Below, one piece after another: positions 11,514 to 24,083 of a stretch of 64,000 bases of DNA. A program made the translations under genes and the position numbers. The stretch's first letter is position 1; each line of letters opens with the position of its first letter. The DNA lies in assembly GCF_035594125.1 (NCBI RefSeq), contig NC_087181.1, forward strand, positions 3,530,001-3,594,000. Direction: 5' to 3'. The DNA is from Scylla paramamosain (taxonomy: Eukaryota; Arthropoda; Malacostraca; Decapoda; Portunidae). The notes under the pieces were generated by a model, which had not been told where the DNA came from, made no database searches, and saw only the letters and a program-made list of their open reading frames with translations.

Positions 11514-13039
11514 GTTGTTGTTATCACCATCATCATCATCATCATCATTGCGAATATTTCTGTCATTGTTATCACTAGCATTGTTATCGAACCTGTAACT
11601 GTAAGTATTGTAAAAGTAACTAGATCAATAAATTAAAAAGTATAATTTCAATACATTCAGTTAACAATGTAACAATATTTCGTTTGGGGTATCTGGAGAT
11701 GACAAATGCTGTCTTCTACGTTTTTGTCATAGGTAAAAGAAATATTTTTATGATGCTGAATGAATACCAGGAGCAGGTACATTACACATACCGTACCTGT
11801 ACAGACCGTTGGGCTGCAGCCAGCGGTATTCTCCTTCAGTGCGGCCTGTCTGAGATACGGTCTCCTTGTGTTCCTTGGCGTCGCCTGTGTGTGGCACACT
11901 CACCCCGTAACCGAAGTCGTATGGCGGTGGTGGCTGAAAGATGATAGTCACGGTTATTATGTCCATGGTCAATAAATATTATGGTGGTGAGGACTTTGAG
12001 AAAAAAAAAAAGAAGAAAAGATAGCATAGCATTTCTTTTCAAGGCTCCTTCACGCGTGGCAACATTTCGTGGGATACAAGACGACTGATTAATTGATGGA
12101 TGTAATTCAATGTACACCATAACAAGAGGATCATATGACGTTATGAGAATTATAGAGGTCAGAGATAAGAAGAGTCCCATCGCATACAAGGAGTGTAGGA
12201 TGACATCTAACTTAGATGAATAGTTATATGTTTATGAAATGAAACCTAATAAAGTCAAGAAATATACAGATTACCATTGCTCAGCAGCAGAATCACAAGT
12301 AACTCACCGGCTGATACAAGTTAAGTCTGGTAGCGGAGACCGCAGACGCCAAAAGCACGAGCACCGCTCCTGGAATCTGGAATGAATGAGATGTTTGAAA
12401 ATACATAAACGTGAATCTCTCTGAGAAAAAAAATATCATCATAATTTCCACTGTTATGTTTAGCTGAGTTTTGTTTGTATACAAACAAAACTCAGCTAAA
12501 AAAAAAAAAAAAAAAGGAAAAACACATTAGGATTTGGCCTTGCTGCTTAAATATACTTAAGCAGCAAGACCAAATCCTAATTTGTTTTTCATTTTTTTTT
12601 CATTAGGTAACTATAGAGACACTATGAAGTTAGTATGACATTTCATAACCTTTTACTAGATAACTATTAACTTTTTTTTAATAGATAACTATAAAGAAAG
12701 CAAAACTTTTTTTTTTAATAGATAACTATAAAGAAAGCAAAATTAGTATGTTGTCTTTAACTCTTCAATTCACTCTTCACTCTTCAAGAGAGGATTATCA
12801 GTACAGTTCCAGAACTAAATTGACAAGCAAAACATTTAAAACCTTTAAACACCATAAAAAAAAAAGAAAGAAAGAAATACAGAAAGAAAAGCAAAAATTT
12901 AACTTGGCAAACTGTCTTAAAAAAGAAAAAACAAAAGACGAATAAACTAATAGATTTACACAATCCTCGGTTCACACATCAATTAATTTTTCACTTCCAC
13001 TAACACGTAACGGTTTTGTCCAAGACCCGCAACTTTCAT

Positions 13040-13077
<38 letters not shown>

Positions 13078-13138
13078 CCACTTTTATGTACGTATGCGTG
13101 TTAACACTACTGTAGTCACAAATCAGTATCACCTGCAT
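7748..13138 (-). CDS. giant RR cuticle protein with Gln/Ser-rich repeat tail (4 exons, complete)
   Basis: Secreted chitin-binding exoskeleton protein, 1290 residues. Exons: 13138-13133 (Met-Gln only, donor GTGATACTG), 12376-12308 (hydrophobic signal peptide IPGAVLVLLASAVSA, donor GTGAGT), 11933-11797 (PPPPYDFGYGVSVPHTGDAKE to GEYRWLQPNGLY, donor GTACGG), 11408-7748. Phases agree and the total is 3873 nt. The RR consensus G-x7-N-G-x6-Y-x-(A>V)-D-x3-G-F-x-A spans the exon 3/4 join at about residues 57-84. Then comes a Ser/Gln/Arg region rich in SQ, SH and TQ (residues about 110-750), an acidic Ser/Asp/Glu block (about 760-790 and later) and 18 decapeptides of type DQQSGHNQFQ (about 1000-1195). 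Ordinary RR proteins are 100-250 residues, so the tail is exceptional. A two-codon first exon is typical of cuticle genes. Long open antisense frames here are repeat shadows. Expression is presumably moult-linked (inference). Confidence 0.85.
8045..8590 (-). repeat. 30-bp coding minisatellite, 18 units
   Basis: Codes the decapeptide array of the large cuticle protein. Core units around 8340-8500 are nearly identical (caactggaactgattgtgac-like on the plus strand), while outer units diverge (FVSDQLQ, FGSRQFQ, FGSKNFQ). This is the usual picture of an array growing from its centre. The opposite strand is also open, giving LVVTRLLILE-like repeats, because the unit length is a multiple of three. 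Confidence 0.9.
11444..11552. repeat. (ATT)n/(TTG)n/(ATC)n compound microsatellite
   Basis: Lies in intron 3 of the large cuticle gene, just upstream (in gene orientation) of the last exon's acceptor. Confidence 0.9.
12459..12500. repeat. perfect 42-bp palindrome
   Basis: Arms 12459-12479 and 12480-12500 are exact reverse complements with no spacer; centre GTATAC. It sits in intron 1 of the large cuticle gene, next to an A17 tract. Confidence 0.95.
12517..12590. repeat. second inverted repeat, 34-nt arms, 6-nt loop
   Basis: Arms 12517-12550 and 12557-12590 match at 32 of 34 positions (mismatches at 12525 and 12538). It starts 17 bp after the first palindrome. Flanking A- and T-tracts extend the symmetry. 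Confidence 0.9.
12660..12745. repeat. short tandem duplication with T-tracts
   Basis: Two copies of a unit of about 37 bp: a T-run then aatagataactataaagaaa and gcaaaa. Confidence 0.8.
13043..13074. repeat. (AC)n microsatellite
   Basis: About 16 AC units just downstream of cuticle exon 1, inside intron 1. Confidence 0.9.
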
Positions 13139-13163
13139 GGCTGAGGCGATGACCTGCAGCGGC

Positions 13164-13200
13164 TGACTGGTGGAGGCTCAGTAGCAGGCGAGGATTTATA
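13164..13200 (-). promoter_or_regulatory. core promoter of the large cuticle gene: TATA box and initiator
   Basis: Minus-strand TATAAAT at 13200-13194 is followed 32 bp later by CCAGTC, an arthropod initiator-like motif with its A at 13168. The ATG is at 13138, giving a 5' UTR of about 30 nt, usual for cuticle genes. The coincidence of TATA spacing, initiator and ATG supports both promoter and start codon. Confidence 0.7.
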
Positions 13201-13739
13201 AGAGCCTCGTGTTGGCCTTGTCCCAGAGCTGTTATGTTACTGGCCAGCGGCGGGGAAACAGGGCTGCTTGGGTGTCTGTTTCGTACTTCACCAAAGCGGA
13301 ATGGGGACACCTTTCTACCATTTCTGGGCGGATCAACAAACCTTTTGTTGTTCTGTGGCTCAAAACTCATTGCCCTCATTCAGTTTAGAACATAAGAACT
13401 TTTAGAACATTTACTAGTAGCTATTTTGAAAGACATTTAACAATACATTGATGAATATTATTATATTATTATTCCGAAGATTTTGAGGAAAAAACATGCA
13501 TTCGGAAGAAATAAATATTTGGACACAAAAGAAAAAGATTGTTCTAAACCATTAATGAATATAAAACATTTCCAAGGGACAGTACATAATGCTTACATTT
13601 ATTACATTTAGTGAAGAGGGATGTTGGGTAGGTAAGTGAAGGAACTGAGTTTTAGAGACATAATTCAACACAAGGTTTATTGACCCGCTGTGGTGATCCT
13701 TAATGGGATCAGCTGAAAGATTACTCAGCCTCACCTTTC

Positions 13740-14660
13740 ATACAAGTATCTTCTTTCCCTCAGTGGCACTCGACTGTTCCCTTCTACGTCGAATATGGAA
13801 ATTTCACTCTCTTTTCTAATTAAAACTCTTGCTACTCAACATGACTTTCCAGACAACTATATCGTATTCTTCACCATCTCTCAGCTATTTCCCTCGTCTA
13901 CATTGAACAAACACTGTCCTTTCCTAAATCTCAGCTGGAAATTTCACTCTCTTTTCTTGTTGCTACTCAACGTGACTTTCCAGACAACTATCCCATATTC
14001 ATCGGCGTCACTCAGTCGTCCCCCTCCCCAGTAATAAACATATTAGGATGCCCTTTTCTTTGACCAGATGGTAACCTGTATATGTACGGCTTGATATGAC
14101 CACTTTCTAAATAAATCAACTGGAAATTCCACTTATCTTCTCTAGAGTCCATATTTTTTTTACAGAACTGAGTCAGCTTGTTTTGTCTCGTCTTTTTTTG
14201 TAGTTTCATTATAATTTGTATTTGACTATGTTTTTGATACACTCTGTCTAAGGCTAAATATAACTATTTTCTAAATAAATCAACTGAAAATTCTTCATAT
14301 TTTCCCTCGCTAAAGGAGTTCGTATTTTTCAGGACTGATCCAAGCTTTTTATGTTTCGTTTTCTTTTTTGTGTTGCTTTATGTTCTTTTTTATCTTTAAC
14401 TGTATTTTTTTTGGCACTTCCGGCTTCCTCTGGTAATGTACGCACGTGTATGTATGGGTGTGCGTGAGTGTTGAGATCGATATTGTACCACTGGAACATG
14501 TTTTAACTTAGATGTTTTCATTCTCTGTACCTTATTACTCTCTTGCTATTTGTTCTGTAAAGCTTCCTGTCTCAAGATATGGCACAAAATTGTTAAAGTA
14601 TTTATAGTGGGCCAATATTATGAACCTGCACGTGTGGTCAATAAAGCAATTTAATCTAGT
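13740..14660 (+). mobile_element. decayed retroelement remnants with internal duplications
   Basis: Around 13790-14010 a segment (gaaatttcactctcttttct ... gactttccagacaactat) occurs twice in tandem and resembles the LINE-A reverse transcriptase segment at 35820-35990. A second duplication (about 14095-14265 and 14262-14400) shares tttctaaataaatcaactg. Around 14600-14670 a TCAATAAAGCAATTTAATC motif with TAATC-like repeats looks like a retroelement 3' tail. Too decayed to translate. Confidence 0.35.
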
Positions 14661-14838
14661 CTAATCTATTCCTCTCTAATTGTCCTGTCTGGAAAGTTGA
14701 ATTCTGACACGTCTTTCATTCAAACATTTCTTTTGATATTTCTTGTTGCGTTCGCTTGATGGACTTGTGTATTGACCGATTGGAATTTTCACAGGGCAGA
14801 GTCAAGTTCGTAATGTCCTGCATTTCGATACATGATTA

Positions 14839-15307
<469 letters not shown>

Positions 15308-15477
15308 CAAGATATCGCTGTATTTTCGACCACTGATCAAAATTGATATACAACTACAACATTGACCAAGTTATAATACACCACTAATTAATCGTAGGTA
15401 TGATTAAAAATTTCATGGTAACATTATGATTTTATGATCGAGTTGATGCGGATGTTGACACTGAAAATATAAGTAAC

Positions 15478-15600
15478 ATGATGATGATGATGATGATGAT
15501 GATTGATGATGATGATGATGATGACAGTTATGGTGATGATGATTATGGTAATGGTGACAATATTGGTGAGGATGGCAATGATGGAGGATGATGAGGAGGA
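15478..15600. repeat. (ATG)n microsatellite, imperfect
   Basis: Runs of GATGAT with point interruptions. Confidence 0.85.
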
Positions 15601-16019
15601 AATGAAATGGAAAACTTTACTTGAATAACACTTTTTGGAATTAATTCAACTACAATATACTAACAACAAGAAATGACAGTAATGATAATAATAAAACGTA
15701 CATTTCATCATTATTTTATTTCTACACGGATTTTAAAATATAAGAAATCCATAATCTTGTTTGAAAAAAAATATATATATGTATACAAACTACAGAATTC
15801 CACCAATAAATACATATATACGCTGGTAGATAAAATGTACAGTTTACATGTACTATCGACATACTGGCCTCACTCTACTTAGGGAAAAAAAAAAAGTAAA
15901 GAAATTAAGGGAACAAAACCCACACGTACCTAACGTGTACCTACGTGTATACAATCAAGCACTCTCCACAAAAAAATAAATAAATAATAAAATAAAAAAA
16001 TAATATATGAATAAATAAA

Positions 16020-17099
<1,080 letters not shown>

Positions 17100-17139
17100 C
17101 AGCAATGTCTTTCTTGAGGTGGCACTGGCTAAAAAGTTG

Positions 17140-17811
17140 TCGTGTCTTAATTTTGAAAGTGGTGGTAACCTTGGCTGGGTTACTGAGTGTGTTGCCTGTC
17201 TGTCTGTCTGCGTGCTGTAATATTAGATGTCCCCGTCTTGCACAGCCCAGTGTTTTTATTTATTCATTTTCTACACGTCTCTTTGACCTGTCTTAAGTTC
17301 CCTGACCGCTCCCACGTTACACTTACTCTTAAACTTCTTATTACTGCTATTTCACTTTCGGAGACTGGTTAAGGAATACAAAAAAGAAAAGTAAATAAAA
17401 ATCTAAATGTTACTGCTGTTCCCCCTTGTTTTAGCGTGATTCAAATGGCTGGCAGAGAATTATGCATAAATCTTCATGTTAATCCTACTAAGGTTATGAT
17501 GACATAATGACTGAACTTTTCGTCATCATTTCTTACTTCATTGTACGCAACATTCAAGAGTGACAATGTATTACGAAGTGTGTGTCATGACTAAGCCTCT
17601 CCTCCAGTACTTTTTTTTTTTTTCACTTATACGGATTTCGTGTTTATTCTCATTTTTTTGGTAGTAAAAAAAGATAATAAAAAAAGCACATACATTCACA
17701 CTCCTTTTTACTATTTTTCTTCATTCACTCTTTCTGCCTTTCTTTTCGTTCTTATTATTACTATTATTATTTTTTTTAGCTTTCATTAGCTGTTTTCATA
17801 CGTAAAACTAA

Positions 17812-17812
<1 letters not shown>
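17140..17812. other. no gene seen
   Basis: Unremarkable AT-rich DNA. A minus-strand AATAAA at 17648-17643 could end the VAMP transcript (about 470 bp past its stop), but this is weak. Confidence 0.3.
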
Positions 17813-17813
<1 letters not shown>

Positions 17814-17864
<51 letters not shown>

Positions 17865-17921
17865 CGAGTGTGGCACCTATTGAATTGCAAACGGTAGTAG
17901 CAGTAGTAATAGTAACAATAA

Positions 17922-17986
<65 letters not shown>

Positions 17987-17999
17987 CAACAACAATAAT
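17814..17999. repeat. two (AAT)n arrays
   Basis: (AAT)n at 17814-17862 and 17919-17983, within the probable 3' UTR/flank of the VAMP gene. Confidence 0.9.
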
Positions 18000-18119
18000 A
18001 ACCACCGCCACCAAACGTCACCCACTCAGCCTCCAGAGAGTAGCATGACAAGTGCAATAAAGTAACACCACCAAACTGCAACTCCTCCTCCGCCAGTGAC
18101 CGTCACGCACAGTTGGACA

Positions 18120-19125
18120 CTAGACCTTGCTAACATCTGTTGTCGGCGCGGCTGTGACACTGCCGCCGCTATCTCCACTGCTGCTGTCATTGCCCGTGAA
18201 GACGATGATGAGAATAATCGCGATGATGAACACGACCACGCCTCCCAGTATGAGCATCATCTTCAGGTTCTTCCACCAGTACTTCTTTTTCAGCTTACGG
18301 GACGTGACCTGGAACTCCGACGCGCTGCTCTGGAGCACAGGAACGCATGAGCTGGTATCATTAAACGTTTCGTCGTATAATCTCAAACGTATTTAATGGG
18401 ATATGTATTAGATGCTGGAGTCTTCATTAGTGTTTGTATGATTCTGGTCATAGATTATCATGGATTCTGCATCATCAGTGAAAGAAAAAACTATGAAAAC
18501 CCGAATAATTATCTCTAAGGACCTTGAAATAGTTCTTAAAAGAGTGTAATCTAATAATATTGAACCAGAAGGAAAGCAGCAAGCCGTCAGGCCTAACCGT
18601 GGCAGTCCCTGTATGAATCATGCTGTTTCCACCTATCATCTTCATCCATAAATTTGTCTCATCTTCTTTTAAAGCCCCTTAATGACTCAGCACTGACGAC
18701 CTGATTGCTAAAAGCTATTCCATTCACCTACCTATCAATTTGAAAATTAATTTCTTCCTATATCTATTTCAAATCTAACTGTCATGCTTGAACTCATTAT
18801 TTTTTTCTTTCTTGTAGGTGCTCGGCAAGATTTTTTTTACCTATCCCTACCTATCACTCACTCACAGTCAGGGTGCTGGCGCGCATGTCCAGGTCGTTGA
18901 GCTCCCTCTCGCGCACCATGATGTTCTCCACGTTGGTCTTCATGATGTCCACCACCTCGTTCACCTGCTGCTGCGTTTGCTCCAGCTTGCTCTTCGACGC
19001 CGTCTGGAGGTGAAGTGAAGTAGATAGGTTATGTACTGCAGGAGTAAACGTCTTTTGATGGTGATGGTGGTGGTGGTGGTGGTGGTGTTAATAGAAATGA
19101 TAGTGGTGGTGGTAGAAGTAATTAA

Positions 19126-19179
<54 letters not shown>

Positions 19180-19199
19180 CAGTAGTAGTAGTAGTAGTG

Positions 19200-19269
<70 letters not shown>

Positions 19270-19350
19270 TAGTAGTAGTTATTGTTGTGGTTGGGTTGAA
19301 AGTGGTCGTATTGTTGTTTGTAATAGTAGTGATAGTGATGGTGGTGGTGA

Positions 19351-19389
<39 letters not shown>

Positions 19390-19506
19390 CAGTGGTGGTG
19401 GTGGTGGTGACAACATCAACAATAATGGTAATGGCAGTGGTAATAACAAAGCAATAATTACCATGGCTGGGTTCTGCGATGGCGGGTTGTTTTCTGGCTG
19501 CATCAT
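18120..19506 (-). CDS. synaptobrevin/VAMP-type R-SNARE (3 coding exons, complete model)
   Basis: Vesicle SNARE that pairs with syntaxin and SNAP-25-type Q-SNAREs to drive membrane fusion; tail-anchored, helix in the cytosol. Coding exons: 19506-19462 (MMQPENNPPSQNPAM, Kozak-like CACCATGATG, donor GTAATT), 19003-18866 (TASKSKLEQTQQQVNEVVDI to DMRASTLT, donor GTGAGT), 18329-18120 (SSASEFQVTSRKLKKKYWWK, a transmembrane stretch ILGGVVVFIIAIILIIV, then a polar end). All junctions are phase 0; total 130 residues. The R-SNARE motif covers about residues 20-80 with its zero-layer Arg in NIMVRERELNDLD; the YWWKNLKMM juxtamembrane signature is intact. The luminal tail (about 25 residues, Ser/Gly/Thr-rich) is longer than in mammalian VAMP2. 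The first exon is inferred from start context and phase and is the least certain part. A LINE-B remnant lies in intron 2. Confidence 0.85.
18575..18800 (-). mobile_element. LINE-B 3' fragment, old copy
   Basis: Shares ggcagtccctgtatgaa, catccataaattTGTCTcat and the codons for the end of reverse transcriptase with the better copy at 22405-23040, at lower identity. It sits inside VAMP intron 2 in the same orientation as the gene. Confidence 0.7.
19060..19400. repeat. (GGT)n, (AGT)n and (AGC)n tracts
   Basis: Compound trinucleotide arrays filling VAMP intron 1. The plus-strand open frame through them (poly-Ser) is spurious. Confidence 0.95.
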
Positions 19507-19515
19507 GGTGCCGGC

Positions 19516-19516
19516 T

Positions 19517-19554
<38 letters not shown>
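19516..19554. repeat. (GA)n tract acting as candidate polypyrimidine tract
   Basis: On the minus strand this reads (CT)n-CTTATAG directly before CCGGCACCATGATG. That makes TATAG (ending 19516) a good splice acceptor for the VAMP start exon, with the microsatellite as its pyrimidine tract. A non-coding 5' exon would then lie further upstream. Confidence 0.5.
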
Positions 19555-19557
<3 letters not shown>

Positions 19558-19819
19558 AAGATTAGTCAACACAGTCAATAAGGAACATAGCATCTCCAAA
19601 ATATTCTCATTCACTCGTCACTTCTCAGAATCATGATGGCCTTTAGCAGCTTATTCAAAAAGCTTCAGGAAACAAGATATTATCAACCGAGGATTTTACA
19701 AGACACAGTACATCAGTGTTCTTCAACCTTTTATAAGTCCATGCACGATTCAGAGAGCTTTTGAGAATTTCATGTACCCGAACGCCTTAGACAATTAATT
19801 ACAAAATAATTACATAAAT

Positions 19820-20065
19820 ACCGTTCTCGTGGAAACCCGCATTGTTATCGTGGAAATTGGAACCGCATCGTTATCGTGAAATCGCATCGTTATCCTGGAA
19901 ACTGAAATCGCGTCGTTATCATGGAAACTGGAATAGCACCGTTATCTTGGAAGCGTATCGTTATCGTGGAAACTCGCTTCGTTATCGTGGAAACTGGCAT
20001 CGCATGGTTATGGCGGAAACTGGAATCTCATCGTTATCGTGAAAACTTGCATCATTATCTTCGTC
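19820..20065. repeat. 26-28 bp minisatellite, about 9-10 units
   Basis: Degenerate units of the form ATCGTTATCGTGGAAACTGG plus GAATCGC. Open frames across it are repeat-driven. Confidence 0.85.
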
Positions 20066-20629
20066 ATAAGGATCGTAATCATCGTTCCCTTCATTTTTGT
20101 GATATCAAATTCATTACCATTAAATTAGTTATCATAATTTCAGCTTATACTCGTTTATACATAATCCATATATGTTCATATATCCAGCAGTACAAGTTCT
20201 CTATGATATAAAAAAAAAAAAAAAGTCTAACAAAACTTGATACTTTTCTCAGACATATATCGTACAATTTCGGGAGATGAAGTATATACTTTTCCCCATC
20301 AATGTGAAATGGTGTTAATTTTTTTAACATTTTCATAATGTCATTTGGAAGAAGCACTGAAAGCCTGTTCTGTGGCGTTGTAATATAATTCTAATAATAT
20401 TCAAAATACTAGTATTTATATTGCCTCTGTCTCTAAGTATGTTTCATAACTGTTGATAGATTTAGTACTAAATTTGATTTATGTTTATTGGCCAGTCTGT
20501 CTCCAGTTCTTCCCTCCTGTGCACATTTTACTTTTATCTTGAATGAAGCCCTAAAAGAAGACTCTCTCAACATTTTTTTTTTCCCACGTCCATTTTGGGG
20601 TCGTCGTTTTTGACAGTCTTCACTTGAGA

Positions 20630-22140
<1,511 letters not shown>

Positions 22141-22194
22141 GATGATGGTTACTATAGTATTAGTAGTTGTGTGAGTGGAAGTGGTATTGTTGGT

Positions 22195-22268
22195 GGTGGA
22201 AGTAGTAGTAGTAGTAGTAGTAGTTGTTGTTGTTGTTGTTGTTGTTGTTTTTGTTTTTGTTGTTGTTT

Positions 22269-22329
<61 letters not shown>

Positions 22330-22400
22330 GTTGTTGCTGTTGCTGTTACTGTTGCTGTTGCTACTGTTGCTGCTGCTGCTGTTTTTGTAGTAATAGTAGT
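22195..22400. repeat. (AGT)n/(TTG)n compound microsatellite
   Basis: Trinucleotide field immediately next to the 3' end of the LINE-B copy. Confidence 0.9.
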
Positions 22401-22404
22401 AGAA

Positions 22405-23040
22405 GTAGTACATAAGAACATAAGAAATAAAGGAAGCTGCAAGAAGCGACCAGGCTTACACGTGGCAGTCCCTGTATGAAACACTCCTACCTATTTCCAT
22501 CTGTTATCCCCATCCATAAACTTGTCTAATCTTCTCTTAAAGCTCTCTAGTGTCCTGGCACTAACTACATGATTACTGAGTCCGTTCCACTCATCTACCA
22601 CTCTATTTGAGAACCAATTTTTTCCTATCTCCTTCCTAAACCTAAATTTTTCAAGCTTGAACCCGTTATTTCTTGTTCTACCTTGGTTGCTGATCCTAAG
22701 AATTTTGCTCACATCTCCCTTGTTATAACCCTTATACCACTTAAAGACTTCTATCAGGTCCCCTCTTAACCTACGTCTCTCTAGAGAATGTAAATTTAAC
22801 CGCTTCAACCTCGCTTCGTAAGGAATACTCCTCATCCCCTGAATCCTTTTAGTCATTCTCCTCTGTACTGATTCTAATAGACCTATATCTTTCCTGTAAT
22901 GTGGGGACCAGAACTGCACAGCGTAGTCTAGATGAGGTCTGACCAGCGCCAAGTATAACTTTAATATTACTTCCGGCCTTCTACTTTTAACACTCCTAAA
23001 AATGAATCCTAGTACCCTATTTGCCTTGTTGTAGTAGTTG
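22405..23040 (-). mobile_element. LINE-B: CR1-like non-LTR retrotransposon, 5'-truncated, reverse transcriptase C-terminus intact
   Basis: Codes about 180 uninterrupted residues from the RT thumb/C-terminal region, with LVRPHLDYAVQFWSPHYRKD, ESVQRRMTKRIQGMR and the end FSNRVVDEWNGLSNHVV before a stop at 22491. The catalytic palm (with the FADD-type box) is lost by 5' truncation at about 23037, where a (TTG)n tract starts. The 3' end carries (TTCTTATG)2, like the short octamer tails of CR1-clade elements. The uninterrupted frame suggests a fairly recent insertion. The clade call is from the tail and protein style, not from a tree. Confidence 0.85.
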
Positions 23041-23134
23041 TTCTTGTTATTGTTGATGATGGTGTTGTTGTTGGTGTTGTTGTTGGTGTTGCTGTGATAA
23101 TAACAGCAATGATAATAATAACAATAATAATGAT

Positions 23135-23173
<39 letters not shown>

Positions 23174-23260
23174 AACAAAAACAACACTGCATCTAAGGGT
23201 GTAGCGTGTTTGTTTGTTTGTTTGTTTTGTGTGTGTGTATGTGTGTGTGTGTGTGTGTGG
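23040..23260. repeat. (TTG)n, (AAC)n, (TTTG)n and (TG)n tracts
   Basis: Compound microsatellite at the 5' truncation point of the LINE-B copy. Confidence 0.9.
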
Positions 23261-23447
23261 CGCATCTGAGCAAGGAAATAAGTTAAGTGGCCTTGCTTTG
23301 TGAGTCACGTAAGCCATTTCCTAGCTTTGTGTTTGCCGTCGTGCGTAAAATGTCAGACACGCACTTCTGTACAACTTACTGAGGATATAAGCTAAGTGTG
23401 TGCCCATTCACGTGACCAAATGCTTATTCATACGAGGGGGCATTCAG

Positions 23448-23448
<1 letters not shown>

Positions 23449-23482
<34 letters not shown>

Positions 23483-23618
23483 TGTGTATTAAGTTAGTGT
23501 GAAGTGACAACAAATAGTTTTAACTGTAATGTATTATTTTGGGATGAAAATGAGTCCTTTTTCAATGATACTGCTATGTACTTTTTATTTATTTTTATTT
23601 TTTTAGTATTATCAATAT

Positions 23619-23657
<39 letters not shown>

Positions 23658-23660
23658 ATG
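23449..23660. repeat. (TG)n and (AGT)n microsatellites
   Basis: (TG)n 23451-23481 and (AGT)n 23621-23655. Confidence 0.9.
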
Positions 23661-23791
23661 GAAACAGTACTACTACTACTACACTACTGTTGCTGCTGCT
23701 GTTGATGTCATTATACTAACACTTAATAAGATACCTTTCCCGTAGCTACCATCGACAAAACGACCTACACTTTATAGTCTCAAGGGCTGTT

Positions 23792-23833
23792 CACACCAGG
23801 AAAAATTCCTTGCACACACTGTTTCCTGGTGTG
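23792..23833. repeat. 12-bp inverted repeat
   Basis: CACACCAGGAAA (23792-23803) and TTTCCTGGTGTG (23822-23833) are exact reverse complements with an 18-nt loop. Possibly part of an old DNA-transposon end; nothing else supports that. Confidence 0.6.
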
Positions 23834-24083
23834 GGCGTGACTTCACAATAATCAACCACAAGAACAACAACAAAATAACACTAATAATAAGATAATAATA
23901 ACTTCAAACCCAGTCGTGGTGCTCCCTGAAAGTCTGCTGTCCTTACCACTTGTTCTCTCATCGATAACACAAAATGGCGTTATCAGGGACTTTTCCACAC
24001 CAGTCGAGTGAAACGGCGATAGCAATCACTTCTTTCTTATACCACCAAAGTGAAAACAGTAAATACACACAACCACATCATCC

